Positions 49,109 through 57,759 of a stretch of DNA of 64,000 bases are shown here, one piece after another. Origin of the DNA: JAHEEL01 sp963836085 (GTDB taxonomy: Bacteria; Actinomycetota; Acidimicrobiia; Spongiisociales; UBA5794). The stretch is from positions 186,001 to 250,000 of the forward strand of contig CAWIHT010000008.1 of the NCBI GenBank assembly GCA_963836085.1, written 5' to 3'. The notes beneath the pieces are model-generated. The model ran no database searches. It was not told the origin of the DNA and saw only the letters and a list, made by a program, of their open reading frames with translations. Numbering within the stretch: the stretch's first letter is position 1; each line of letters starts with the position of its first letter. The position numbers and the translations under genes were made by a program.

Positions 49109-49884
49109 TGGTCGGAGCGAAGATCATTTCGAAGAAGAAGCCGGATGACTTCGCGAAGATGGAGATTGCCGGACAGTGCGTCGCCGCGATGCACCAGGTC
49201 GTCAGGGAGGCCGCCGTCGCCGGGATCACGACGAGGGAACTCGACGCGCTCGCCGCTGAGGTCTGTCGCGAACGGGGATGCCGGCCCTCGTTCCTCGGCT
49301 ATCACGGATTCCCTGCGACGATCTGTGCCTCCCCGAATTCTGCGATCGTCCACGGCATCCCTGACGGCTACACCCTCCGCAACGGCGATGTGCTCTCGAT
49401 CGACGCTGGCGCCATCTACGAGGGTTGGCACGGAGATGCTGCGTTCACGATGACCATCGGCGATGTTCCGGATGAGGTCGGACGACTGCTCGAGGTCACC
49501 GAAGAGGCGTTGTGGAACGGGCTGAAGCTGGCCCGGCACGGGAACCGTCTTGGCGACATCGGCGCCGCGATCGAGGAGACCGCCAAGCCCTACGGCTACG
49601 GCGTTGTGCGCGAGTACATCGGACACGGGATCGGCCGCCAGATGCATGAGGCGCCGAACGTCCCCAACTACGGCGTCGCAGGCAAGGGGCTGAAGCTCAA
49701 GACCGGCATGGCGCTCGCGATCGAACCGATGTTCAACCTCGGTACGGCCGAGACCGTTGTGCTCGATGACGGCTGGACGGTCGTCACCGCCGACGGGGCC
49801 CTCTCTGCGCATTTCGAGCACACGGTTCTGATCACCGAAGACGGCCCGGTCGTTTCCACGCTGCCTGAGCCTCTCCACCTCTAG
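49108..49884 (+). CDS. map: Methionine aminopeptidase, type I
   Basis: This enzyme removes the N-terminal Met. It has 258 residues with metal ligands in SIDAGAIYEGWHGDAAFT (two Asp), YIGHGIGRQMHE (His), AIEPMF (Glu) and SAHFEHTVLIT (Glu). It overlaps adk by one base. infA and the alpha operon, which usually follow, are not present here. Confidence 0.96.
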   Translation: MVGAKIISKKKPDDFAKMEIAGQCVAAMHQVVREAAVAGITTRELDALAAEVCRERGCRPSFLGYHGFPATICASPNSAIVHGIPDGYTLRNGDVLSIDAGAIYEGWHGDAAFTMTIGDVPDEVGRLLEVTEEALWNGLKLARHGNRLGDIGAAIEETAKPYGYGVVREYIGHGIGRQMHEAPNVPNYGVAGKGLKLKTGMALAIEPMFNLGTAETVVLDDGWTVVTADGALSAHFEHTVLITEDGPVVSTLPEPLHL

Positions 49885-49928
49885 ATCCTGCGGCGCCCGC
49901 TCGACCCGGGGGAAGGCCAGGCTCGCGG

Positions 49929-50192
49929 TCAGAGTTCGCCGCCGTGCCCGTAGTCGCGAATGACGTCGTCGGCCGACTCGGTCGACTCGTAGGCTTCCTC
50001 CTGCATCCGACTCCCCGGTCGCGAAACGAGGTAGAGCACAGCGACGAGGATGGGGAGGAGGAGAATCCCAATCGTCCAGCCGATCTTGGCCCCAATCCCA
50101 TTGGGCCCACGCCACAGGTCGACCAGGGCCCAGACGCCCAGGATCAAGGATGCGATACCAGAGATGAGGAGGAGCAGGTTCGTCAGGTCCAT
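49929..50192 (-). CDS. Small PLDc_N-like membrane protein
   Basis: This 87-residue protein has two transmembrane segments (about 2-26 and 36-56) joined by LWRGPNGIGAKIGW, then VSRPGSRMQEE and an acidic tail. The pattern matches the N-terminal membrane domain of phospholipase D-like proteins found alone in many actinobacteria. Function is unknown. GGAGA lies upstream of its ATG on the minus strand. It converges with map. Confidence 0.75.
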   Translation of the reverse strand: MDLTNLLLLISGIASLILGVWALVDLWRGPNGIGAKIGWTIGILLLPILVAVLYLVSRPGSRMQEEAYESTESADDVIRDYGHGGEL

Positions 50193-50327
50193 GAGGTTCT
50201 CCTTTGGTGCTCCATCGTGTTCGGGTCCGATGCTACCGGGTGCCCAGTCGGGTGGTTGGCATGAGGATCCAGCAGCGCGCTGAACAGCCCCCGGGGCACC
50301 GCCCAGATCACATGTCCTTGGCGGGTC

Positions 50328-50333
50328 TACTAT
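50328..50333 (+). promoter_or_regulatory. Putative -10 box (TACTAT) of tatB-tatC
   Basis: TACTAT lies seven bases before the ATG at 50341, the leaderless pattern. It serves the tatB-tatC pair. Confidence 0.5.
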
Positions 50334-50340
50334 TCCTTCC

Positions 50341-50856
50341 ATGGGAAGTCTCGGGACCGGTGAAATCGTCGTGATCGTGCTGGTCGCGCTCATCATCTTC
50401 GGTCCGCATCGCATCCCCGAGATCTCGCGGAAGGCCGGCCAGCTCCTCGCCCAGGCGCGAGAGATGTCGCGATCGGTCACGGACTCGTTTGGGGACGAAC
50501 TCAACGACATTACCGCGCCGATCAAGGATCTCAAGAGCGAGTACGACTCCACCATGGGGGAGATGAAGAGCGCCGCTTCATCGGTTGCCGGTATGTCCAT
50601 CGAGATCCCGGAGGTCAGCCTCAACCCGAAGGACCTCCTGAAGAGCAAACCGGCAGAAGCGGCGGTCACCGAGACGGTGGACGAGAAGCCGGATGCGGCC
50701 GCCGCAGAAGCAGTCGTCGAGGACAGCACCGGTCCCCCGGCGGTGGCCGCGGTCGTTGAGGATGCCGCCAGCGAAAGCGTCGAGGCTGCGGTCGTCGAAT
50801 CCGATCAGGCCGGGACCACGGCTACGGAAGCGACGCTTGACGAAGAGGCGTCGTGA
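50341..50856 (+). CDS. tatB: Twin-arginine translocase subunit TatB (TatA/B family)
   Basis: This subunit works with TatC in exporting folded proteins. It has 171 residues: one transmembrane helix (about 5-20, ending FGPHRIP), an amphipathic helix and a long C-terminal tail of about 70 residues rich in Ala, Val and Glu. Length and the pairing with tatC favour TatB over TatA. The stop overlaps tatC by four bases. Confidence 0.85.
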   Translation: MGSLGTGEIVVIVLVALIIFGPHRIPEISRKAGQLLAQAREMSRSVTDSFGDELNDITAPIKDLKSEYDSTMGEMKSAASSVAGMSIEIPEVSLNPKDLLKSKPAEAAVTETVDEKPDAAAAEAVVEDSTGPPAVAAVVEDAASESVEAAVVESDQAGTTATEATLDEEAS

Positions 50857-51572
50857 CCAGCCAGCAGCCGAGCATGCCGCTGATGGCTCACCTCCAAGAG
50901 CTCCGCTCGCGTGTCGTGAAGTCGGTGGCGGCGATAGCGGTCGGAACGGTCATTGCCTTCATCTTCAATGAACAGATTCTCGACCTCCTCGCAAGGCCCT
51001 ATCAGCTGGCGGTGCCGGACGGGCAACTGGCGTTCTTCAAGCCCACCGAAGCCTTCTCGACCGTCATGCGTTTGAGCTTGTTCGGAGGGACGATTCTCGC
51101 GTCCCCGGTGATCATCTATCAGGCATGGCGGTTCATCTCTCCTGCGCTCAATCCGAACGAGAAGCGATGGGCGTACCCGGTCACGTCGGTGTTCGTGCTG
51201 CTCTTCGTCGTCGGCATCGGTGTCGGCTACGTCGCGCTCGAACGAGGCCTTGGCTTCCTGCTCGAATTCGGCGGCGACGCGCTGACGCCGATCATCGGCG
51301 CCGACTTCTACCTGAAGTTCGCGATGCGGTTCATCCTCGCGTTCGGATTGGCCTTCGAGTTCCCGGTGTTCCTGTTTGGTGCCGCCGCCATCGGTGCGGT
51401 CTCGAGCAAGTCGCTGAGGAGCAATCGCCGGTGGGCGGTCCTCATCATCCTCATCGCGGCCGCCTTCATCACGCCATCCGGCGATCCGATGACGTTGATG
51501 CTCCTGTCGGTTCCGCTGTACATCCTTTACGAACTGACGATCCTTGCGATCCGGATCATCCTGCGACGCTGA
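50853..51572 (+). CDS. tatC: Twin-arginine translocase subunit TatC
   Basis: TatC recognises twin-arginine signal peptides. It has 239 residues and six transmembrane segments, with MPLMAHLQELRSRVVKS and FEFPVFLFGAAAIGAVSSKSLRSNRRWA. The start is GTG, overlapping tatB. The next gene downstream encodes a lipoprotein with a twin-arginine signal. Confidence 0.95.
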   Translation: MTSQQPSMPLMAHLQELRSRVVKSVAAIAVGTVIAFIFNEQILDLLARPYQLAVPDGQLAFFKPTEAFSTVMRLSLFGGTILASPVIIYQAWRFISPALNPNEKRWAYPVTSVFVLLFVVGIGVGYVALERGLGFLLEFGGDALTPIIGADFYLKFAMRFILAFGLAFEFPVFLFGAAAIGAVSSKSLRSNRRWAVLIILIAAAFITPSGDPMTLMLLSVPLYILYELTILAIRIILRR

Positions 51573-51622
51573 CCGGTCGGCCGCCGTTCGGTCGGCGAAT
51601 TCGACATCGACTCTCGATAATC

Positions 51623-51697
51623 GATTAGAGTCCTCGGCGTGCTCGAGGCAGGGCGCCCGGTCCCGAGTTGGAGGCCGGGGAGCGATCTGATTAGAGT
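51623..51697 (+). promoter_or_regulatory. Duplicated GATTAGAGT box upstream of the ABC operon
   Basis: GATTAGAGT occurs at 51623-51631 and 51689-51697, 66 bases apart, each followed within about ten bases by CG-CGTGC-like sequence. TAGAGT fits a -10 hexamer, so these may be two promoters or a duplicated regulator site for the ABC operon. The first copy overlaps the palindrome CGATAATCG. Confidence 0.4.
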
Positions 51698-51703
51698 GCC
51701 GAC

Positions 51704-51745
51704 GTGCAGTCCTGCATATCTGTGCGGGCCTGCACGAATGTGCAG
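51704..51745 (+). promoter_or_regulatory. CTGCAC/GTGCAG operator-like palindromes
   Basis: CTGCAC-GAAT-GTGCAG (51730-51745) is a perfect inverted repeat, and GTGCAG-TC-CTGCAT (51704-51717) is a near copy in the reverse arrangement. They lie about 100 bases before the binding-protein gene and look like sites for a dimeric regulator. No regulator gene lies in the window. Confidence 0.45.
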
Positions 51746-51843
51746 AAGCGACCGATTCGATCAGGCGATCGGCCTCGCAGGAGGATCGATCAAGGCAGCT
51801 TCGGAGACCCACCCAGACCGGGTAGGCAGATGGGAGATTGTTG

Positions 51844-53403
51844 ATGACCAGCAAGAAGAACCCAGACCAAGAGACCCTGGGGCAGAAGGCGGAACGGCAG
51901 TTCGTCGTCAGCCGCCGAGGTGTACTTGCCGGCGGTGCCGGACTCGGATTGGCCTCGCTCCTCGCGGCCTGCGGCGCCGACGACTCCAGCGACACGACGG
52001 CAGCCGGCGGCGGCGAAGTCGCAGACGACTCGCCGCTGCTCGGAAGCAACGAGACGAACATGCAGGGCAAGACCGTCGAGATGGGCCTCGCGACGTTGGC
52101 CGGTTGGCCGCCGAGCCAGATCCCGGTCGACCTCTACCCGGAGTTCGCCGCATACGTCAAGGACAAGTACGGCTACGACACCACGGTCACCCAGACCGCG
52201 GCACCGTTCGCCGAGTTGTATCAGAAGATCGCGCCGTCCCTGGCGGCCGGTTCGCAGGAGTACAACGTCATCGTTTCCGACAGCCAGTGGCTCGGCGCCC
52301 TTTCGGAGCCGGGCTGGATCGTCAACGGCGATGTCATCATGGAAGCGAACCCGGAGCTCGACATCGAGCCATATTCGGACCTCGTCAGCGAGACCTACCA
52401 GGTCTACCCGGACGGGTCCGGCATTCGGTGGGGTTTCCCGCAGATGCCGGACACGCAGGGCATCTTCATGCGCCTCGACTGGCTCCAGGACCCGGACAAC
52501 CAGGCAGCCTTCGAAGCCGAGTACGGATGGCCGATGCCGACGACGTACGACGAGGTCGCACCGTTGACCATCGTTCAGTACGAGGATCTGTTCGCCTTCT
52601 TCACGAAGCCGGACGAGGGCATCTACGGACTCGCTGCGCAGTACTCGAAGGAGTACGACTTCTTCTCGTGTGCGTATCACCCATTCGCCTACGCGACCGG
52701 TGACATCTGGAATCCTGAGACCTTCGAGATGGTCGGCGTGCTCAACACGCCGGAGCATGCTGAGGCGCTCGAGTACTTCGTGAGCCTCATGAAGTACCAG
52801 CCGCCAGGGGCCGAAGCCTTTGGGATCGGTTCCCTCATCGACCTGTTCAACCAGGGCCAGGTCTTCGCCGCACTCCAGTGGAACGCGGTCGGCCTCTTCA
52901 TGGAGGGGGCCGAGGGCGAGCTGGCAGGCAAGACGCTGGTCGGCCGTCATCCGCTCATGCCGGAAGGCGACTCCATCGGCGCCATGGGTGGTCAGCCGTG
53001 GGTGGTCAACGCCTACAACGACGACGACCACATGCGCTGCTCGATCGACTTCCTGAAGTGGTGGTACCTGCCCGAGACGCAAGAGAAGTTCATTGCACAG
53101 GGTGGTCTGCCGTGGTCGGCCGAAGGCGTGAACGCCGACGGCTTCGAGGAGAGCAACGCCTATGCCCGGGCCTTCAAGGAGATGCTCGGCGACGGGAAGT
53201 CACGCGACTTCTGGCACTTGCCGGAGTACGCGGAACTCCTGGCGATTCAGCAGGAGGCCTACAACGGCTTCGCCGCAGGGCAGTACTCGGACGCACAGCG
53301 TGTGCTCGACTACATCGCCGTGAAGCAGCAAGAGGTGATGATCGAGGCCGGACGGTGCGACGTCCCGATCCCCGATGACCTGCAAGGAATCACACCAGCC
53401 TAG
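51844..53403 (+). CDS. ABC transporter substrate-binding lipoprotein (Tat signal)
   Basis: This 519-residue extracytoplasmic protein captures the substrate for the downstream importer. The signal has twin arginines R24-R25 (SRRGVLAGGAG) and a lipobox LAAC with C43, so it should be exported by Tat and lipid-anchored. The size and carbohydrate type (family 1-like) resemble GlpV of the rhizobial glycerol importer. The ATG at 51844 follows GGGAGA by about six bases. The substrate is probably a polyol or sugar (inference from neighbours). Confidence 0.88.
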   Translation: MTSKKNPDQETLGQKAERQFVVSRRGVLAGGAGLGLASLLAACGADDSSDTTAAGGGEVADDSPLLGSNETNMQGKTVEMGLATLAGWPPSQIPVDLYPEFAAYVKDKYGYDTTVTQTAAPFAELYQKIAPSLAAGSQEYNVIVSDSQWLGALSEPGWIVNGDVIMEANPELDIEPYSDLVSETYQVYPDGSGIRWGFPQMPDTQGIFMRLDWLQDPDNQAAFEAEYGWPMPTTYDEVAPLTIVQYEDLFAFFTKPDEGIYGLAAQYSKEYDFFSCAYHPFAYATGDIWNPETFEMVGVLNTPEHAEALEYFVSLMKYQPPGAEAFGIGSLIDLFNQGQVFAALQWNAVGLFMEGAEGELAGKTLVGRHPLMPEGDSIGAMGGQPWVVNAYNDDDHMRCSIDFLKWWYLPETQEKFIAQGGLPWSAEGVNADGFEESNAYARAFKEMLGDGKSRDFWHLPEYAELLAIQQEAYNGFAAGQYSDAQRVLDYIAVKQQEVMIEAGRCDVPIPDDLQGITPA

Positions 53404-53420
53404 GTTGAATGGTGGCAGCG

Positions 53421-53446
53421 GGTTGGGCCCGAGAGCGGGCCCAACC
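53421..53446 (+). terminator. Hairpin between binding protein and permease genes
   Basis: GGTTGGGCCCG and CGGGCCCAACC pair perfectly over 11 bp around AGAG, with no T-run. Such hairpins often let binding-protein mRNA outlast that of the membrane genes. The gap to the permease is 105 bases. Confidence 0.6.
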
Positions 53447-53508
53447 CCACCCACCGATTCTCACGAGTCAGATATGAAGCCAACGAATCCCAAGAGTGAT
53501 CGCTGTTC

Positions 53509-54435
53509 GTGTCCGCCGGTGGTGCTGGCGCGATGACCGCAACTGCCGTCAAGACGAGCGATCCAGAGCGGTCGAAGTGGATGGGAGTCGGGCTCCTCGT
53601 GCCCGTGCTGCTCTTCTTCCTCGTCCTGAACGTCATTCCGACGTTCTGGTTGATCGGCCTGGGGTTCTACAAGTACACGCTCGGTCGCGGTGATCCGACG
53701 TTCATCGGGATCGACAACTTCACCGCCATCATCGACAGCCCCGAGATGTGGGGCGCATTCAGCCGAACGATCATCTACACGGTCATCGTCGTCGGCATCG
53801 AGGTCGTACTCGGCGTGGCCCTTGGTTTCCTCTTCTGGGGCAGCGCCAAGATGCCGGGTCGTCGCCTGGCCCTCACCCTCCTCTTCACCCCCATGGTCAT
53901 GGCCCCGGTCGCAACCGGCATCTTCTGGAAGCTGATCTACGAGCCGACGTTCGGCATCATCAACGCGGCCATCAAGGGGCTCGGTGGGTCACCGATCGAC
54001 TTCCTCACCAACATCAACTACGCGTTCAGTGCCGTCGTGTTCGTCGACGTTTGGATGTGGACACCGTTCATGATCATGATGACGCTCGCGGCGCTCGGCT
54101 CCGTGCCGCCGGCCGAACTCGAGGCGGCCGAGGTTGACCGGCTGTCCCTGTGGTATCGCGTCCGCCACGTGATCCTTCCCCACGCCAAGTTCATCTTGAT
54201 GCTCGGCATCCTGCTCCGAACGATCGATGCGTTCAAGACCACCGACCTCGTGTGGACGATGACGGGCGGTGGCCCCGGGAACAAGACCGAGTTCATCGGT
54301 GTGTCCCTCTACCGTCAGGCGTTCAACAGTCTCGACCTTGGCGGTTCGTCGGCGGTTGCCGTCGTACTGCTGATCATTGCGATCGCCTTCACCTCGATCT
54401 ACCTGTATGTCCTCAACTGGAGCAAGAGGCGCTAA
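53509..54435 (+). CDS. ABC transporter permease 1 (MalF-like)
   Basis: This 308-residue membrane protein has six transmembrane segments and the permease coupling loop PPAELEAAEVDRLSLWYRVRHVILP. It pairs with the next gene to form the channel. The start is uncertain: GTG 53509 gives a longer N-terminus, ATG 53533 (MTATAVKTSDPE) is also possible, and neither has a strong ribosome-binding site. It ends in a one-base overlap with permease 2. Confidence 0.92.
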   Translation: MSAGGAGAMTATAVKTSDPERSKWMGVGLLVPVLLFFLVLNVIPTFWLIGLGFYKYTLGRGDPTFIGIDNFTAIIDSPEMWGAFSRTIIYTVIVVGIEVVLGVALGFLFWGSAKMPGRRLALTLLFTPMVMAPVATGIFWKLIYEPTFGIINAAIKGLGGSPIDFLTNINYAFSAVVFVDVWMWTPFMIMMTLAALGSVPPAELEAAEVDRLSLWYRVRHVILPHAKFILMLGILLRTIDAFKTTDLVWTMTGGGPGNKTEFIGVSLYRQAFNSLDLGGSSAVAVVLLIIAIAFTSIYLYVLNWSKRR

Positions 54436-55283
54436 TGGCCATGGCAACCGCACAGAAGAGCAAAGCAAAGAGCACGATCTACTACATCGTGCTGTGGGCC
54501 GTTGCGATCCTGTTCTTCCTCCCCGTGCTGTGGATTGCGATGACGGCGCTGAAGTCGACTACGGACATCCTGGCCACGCCGCCGAAGCTCATCTTCCAGC
54601 CGGTGATGGATCACATCAAGCGGGTGCTCGAGGACCCGGCGACGCTGCCCTACTTCTTCAACAGCGTCTGGCTCTCGGTCGGGTCGGTGATCGTCGCCGT
54701 CGGGGTCTCGTTCCCGGCCGCCTACGCGTTCTCCCGGTGGAAGTTCCCGTTCACCGACTTCCTGATGTTCCTGCTTCTGTCGACCCGGATGATCCCGGCA
54801 GCCGCTGCGATCATCCCGATGTTCCAGATGTTCAACGCCTTCGGTCTCCGTGGCCGGTTCGGCATGTTCATTCTCTATACGAGCTTCAGCATCCCGTTCT
54901 CGGTGTGGATCCTGAAGGGCTTCATCGACGGCGTCTCGGAGCGGTTCGACGAGACCGCGATCGTGAGCGGAGCCGGGCGCATGCACGTGATGTTCAAGGT
55001 GGTGCTGCCACAGGTGAAGCCGGGCATCATCGCGGCGTTCATCTTCAACTTGATCTTCGTGTGGAACGAGTACCTCTTCAACTTCGTGATCGGGAATGCG
55101 GATACGCAGAACATCCCGTTCGGGCTCTCCGTGGGGCTCCTGGATGCCGGCGGCAACGTCGACTGGGGATTCGTGGCGGCGATGTCGAGCATGTACGTGA
55201 TCCTCCCCATGGTCATCATCTTCTTCTTCCAGAAGTACCTGCTGGTCGGCATGACCTTCGGTACGGTGCGAGGTGACGTGTGA
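54435..55283 (+). CDS. ABC transporter permease 2 (MalG-like)
   Basis: This 282-residue membrane protein has six transmembrane segments and the coupling loop VSERFDETAIVSGAGRMHVMFKVVLP. An unusual feature is Thr-Ala-Ile in place of the usual Glu-Ala-Ala start of the loop motif. The ATG overlaps the previous stop. The C-terminus LLVGMTFGTVRGDV is typical for MalG-type proteins. Confidence 0.93.
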   Translation: MAMATAQKSKAKSTIYYIVLWAVAILFFLPVLWIAMTALKSTTDILATPPKLIFQPVMDHIKRVLEDPATLPYFFNSVWLSVGSVIVAVGVSFPAAYAFSRWKFPFTDFLMFLLLSTRMIPAAAAIIPMFQMFNAFGLRGRFGMFILYTSFSIPFSVWILKGFIDGVSERFDETAIVSGAGRMHVMFKVVLPQVKPGIIAAFIFNLIFVWNEYLFNFVIGNADTQNIPFGLSVGLLDAGGNVDWGFVAAMSSMYVILPMVIIFFFQKYLLVGMTFGTVRGDV

Positions 55284-55561
55284 AACCTGATCTCTTCACC
55301 CAGCGGGTCCAGCTCACCTGGATCTTCATTCTCGGGCTGATGTTCGTCGGTATCGGTCAGCGATTCAGCTTCCGGGTGTATCAGGTTGCCATCGTGATCA
55401 TGATCATCGCGGGTCTGAGCCAGATCGCTATCGGGAACGTGCCGCCGACGGCGTCGCGGGCTCACTTCTTCAAGTTCCTCGCGGTCTTCGCCGCCGTCAT
55501 CGTCGTGATCTTCGGATTCTCGATTTGGGTGGTTCCCTATCTCGTACAACTCGGAAGATGA
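55280..55561 (+). CDS. Small three-helix membrane protein of the ABC operon
   Basis: This 93-residue protein has three hydrophobic segments (about 13-27, 32-52 and 65-90). It overlaps permease 2 and ATPase 1 by four bases each, so it is translated with the transporter. Comparable small membrane proteins occur in polyol importer operons with two ATPases, but I cannot assign a family. It may be an accessory subunit. Confidence 0.7.
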   Translation: MKPDLFTQRVQLTWIFILGLMFVGIGQRFSFRVYQVAIVIMIIAGLSQIAIGNVPPTASRAHFFKFLAVFAAVIVVIFGFSIWVVPYLVQLGR

Positions 55562-56658
55562 GCAGCGCCGTGTCTCTCGTTGAATACCAATCCATCTCCA
55601 AAGCCTTCGGCGACAATGTCGTTCTGAGCGACCTCAACTTTGCCGTCGACGAGGGCGAATTCTCCGTGGTGTTCGGCCAATCGCTGTCCGGCAAGTCGGT
55701 GTTGTTGCGCATTCTCCTCGGCCTCGATCACCCGGACGCAGGCACGGTTCTCCTGCGGGGCGTCGACACCTCAGACACGAAGCCAGGCGCACGGAAGATC
55801 GGCTACGTCCCCCAGTCGTTCGCCCTGTTCCCCAACAAGACCGTTCGGGACAACATCGCCTACACGCTCACCGTCCAGCACGACTCCAAGGACACCATCA
55901 CGGAGGCCGTGGAGCGTGTTGCCGGCTTGCTCGACATCTCGGAACTCCTCGATCGCACGCCGGATCAGTTGAGCGGCGGCCAGAAGCAACGTGTCGCGAT
56001 CGCTCGTGGCCTGGCCCTCAAGACGGACCTCTACGTGCTCGACGATCCGCTTGTCGGTCTCGACTTCAAGCTGCGTGAGAAGCTGATCGACGACCTCCGC
56101 GAGACGCGAGAGGCACTTGGTGTCACGTTCCTCTATGCGACTGCCGATGCAACCGAGGCGCTGGCGCTGGCGAGCAAGGTTGGCGTGCTCGCCGACGGGA
56201 TCGTCCAGGAGTACGGTCCGCCGATGGACGTGTATCGGAAGCCGGAGCGCTTCGCCACGATGGCAACCCTGTGCTTCCCCCCGAGCAACCAACTGTCGGC
56301 GAAGGTCAGTGAGGGTCAGATCGAGACTCCGTGGGGTTCCGTGCCGGCCGCGATCAATGGCGCGCAGAACGGCGCAGACGCCGTGTCGGCTCTGGTCCGA
56401 CCCGAGCGTGTCGGCCTCCGTGCCTCCCCCAACGGCAACTCGGTGGACGGTGAAGCCATCGTCATGCTGCGCGAGGACCTCGGCGCCGAAGAAATCGTCT
56501 ACCTCGAGTCAGCGGGCCAGAAGTTCACGTCTCTCGTCCGCGCGGACTCTGCCGATCTCGAAGAACTCACGCTCGGAGCGAAGGTCCAGTTCACGATCCC
56601 GGCAGACGCCATCGTGCTCTTCGCCGACGGCCAGCGTGCCGGTCAGGGCCGATCATGA
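55558..56658 (+). CDS. ABC transporter ATPase 1, degenerate Walker B and H-loop
   Basis: This 366-residue protein is a MalK-type ATPase with a C-terminal OB-like regulatory part. Walker A is G40-QSLSGKS47 and the signature LSGGQ (138-142) is intact. The catalytic Glu after Walker B is Asp163 (VLDDP), and the switch His is Ala196 (YATADATEA). It should bind ATP but hydrolyse poorly with its own Walker motifs. Its intact signature would complete the active site of ATPase 2. It is coupled upstream by ATGA. Confidence 0.92.
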   Translation: MSSAVSLVEYQSISKAFGDNVVLSDLNFAVDEGEFSVVFGQSLSGKSVLLRILLGLDHPDAGTVLLRGVDTSDTKPGARKIGYVPQSFALFPNKTVRDNIAYTLTVQHDSKDTITEAVERVAGLLDISELLDRTPDQLSGGQKQRVAIARGLALKTDLYVLDDPLVGLDFKLREKLIDDLRETREALGVTFLYATADATEALALASKVGVLADGIVQEYGPPMDVYRKPERFATMATLCFPPSNQLSAKVSEGQIETPWGSVPAAINGAQNGADAVSALVRPERVGLRASPNGNSVDGEAIVMLREDLGAEEIVYLESAGQKFTSLVRADSADLEELTLGAKVQFTIPADAIVLFADGQRAGQGRS

Positions 56659-56676
56659 GGCTGACGGGAGGCTCGC

Positions 56677-57747
56677 ATGGCTGACATTCGATTGGAAGGT
56701 CTTCGCAAGGAGTTCGATGACGGCGCAGTCATCGCCGTACGCGACCTGGACTTGACCTTCAAGGACGGCACGACCACCTGCCTTCTCGGGCCGTCCGGTT
56801 GTGGCAAGACCACGCTGATGCGGATCATTGCCGGACTCGACCAGCCGACGAGCGGCCGGGTCTACTTCGGTGACAAGGACGTCACCGAAGTCAAGACACG
56901 CAACCGCGACCTCGGCATGGTCTTCCAGTATCCCGTGGTGTACCAGGGAGCCACCGTGCGAGACAACATTGCACTCCCGCTGCGCGGTGAGGACCTCACC
57001 GATGCCGAGAAGAACGAGCGAGTCGACGAGCTGATCTCGCTCATCGGACTCGACGCCGTCGCAGACAGTGACGTCACAGGACTCGACAGCGGCAACCGGC
57101 AGAAGGTCGCGGTCGCCCGGGCCGTCTCACGCTACGCACCGATCATCCTCTTCGACGAGCCGATCACCAACGTCGATCCCGACATGAAACTCCAGGTGAA
57201 ACGGACGCTGCGCGAACTCTTCAGCCGCCTCAACCAGACCATCATCTATGTGACGCACGATCAGACCGAAGCCATGACGCTTGCCGACGAGATCGCACTC
57301 ATGAACGACGGGGCGATCGACCAAATGGCACCTCCTCGCGATCTCTACAATGACTCTGCGTCGCGGTTCAGTGGCTGGTTCCTTGGGAACCCTGGCATGG
57401 ATTTCGTGACGGTCGACGGCAATCGCGAACTCGCGCAAGCGATCGTCGGGGGGCCGCTCTCGGACAGTGTCGCCACGGTCGGATTCCGGCCCGAGTTCGT
57501 GAAGGTGGACAACGCCGACGGGTCGTCGGGTGTGCTCGCCACGGTGAAGCACTCGGCGGTCGCCACCGGCGGGCAGGTCTTGGTCAACTTGCAGTCCGGC
57601 GACGTCGCCGTGAAGGCGAAGCTCCCTTGGGACACGACCCTCGATGTCAGTCCAGGCACCACGGTGCGGTGGTCGGTCCCGGCAGAACGCCTCAATCTGT
57701 TCGACGCGAACGACTCCGCGGTTGCCGCGGCCCCATCCGACTCCTGA
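56677..57747 (+). CDS. ABC transporter ATPase 2, degenerate signature motif
   Basis: This 356-residue MalK-type ATPase has intact Walker A (GPSGCGKTT, 38-46), Walker B with Glu161 (ILFDEP) and switch His194 (YVTHDQTEA). Its signature is LDSGN (136-140) instead of LSGGQ. With ATPase 1 it would form a heterodimer with one good composite site (its own Walker motifs plus the partner's LSGGQ) and one dead site. It lies 18 bases after ATPase 1. Confidence 0.92.
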   Translation: MADIRLEGLRKEFDDGAVIAVRDLDLTFKDGTTTCLLGPSGCGKTTLMRIIAGLDQPTSGRVYFGDKDVTEVKTRNRDLGMVFQYPVVYQGATVRDNIALPLRGEDLTDAEKNERVDELISLIGLDAVADSDVTGLDSGNRQKVAVARAVSRYAPIILFDEPITNVDPDMKLQVKRTLRELFSRLNQTIIYVTHDQTEAMTLADEIALMNDGAIDQMAPPRDLYNDSASRFSGWFLGNPGMDFVTVDGNRELAQAIVGGPLSDSVATVGFRPEFVKVDNADGSSGVLATVKHSAVATGGQVLVNLQSGDVAVKAKLPWDTTLDVSPGTTVRWSVPAERLNLFDANDSAVAAAPSDS

Positions 57748-57759
57748 TCGAGAACGAAC

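Noticed and set aside
51639..52703. GTG-started frame overlapping the binding-protein gene, with a TAGAGT box seven bases upstream
   Set aside because: The box-to-start spacing looks leaderless, but the frame runs mostly inside the binding-protein gene and codes for Arg-rich sequence without family features.
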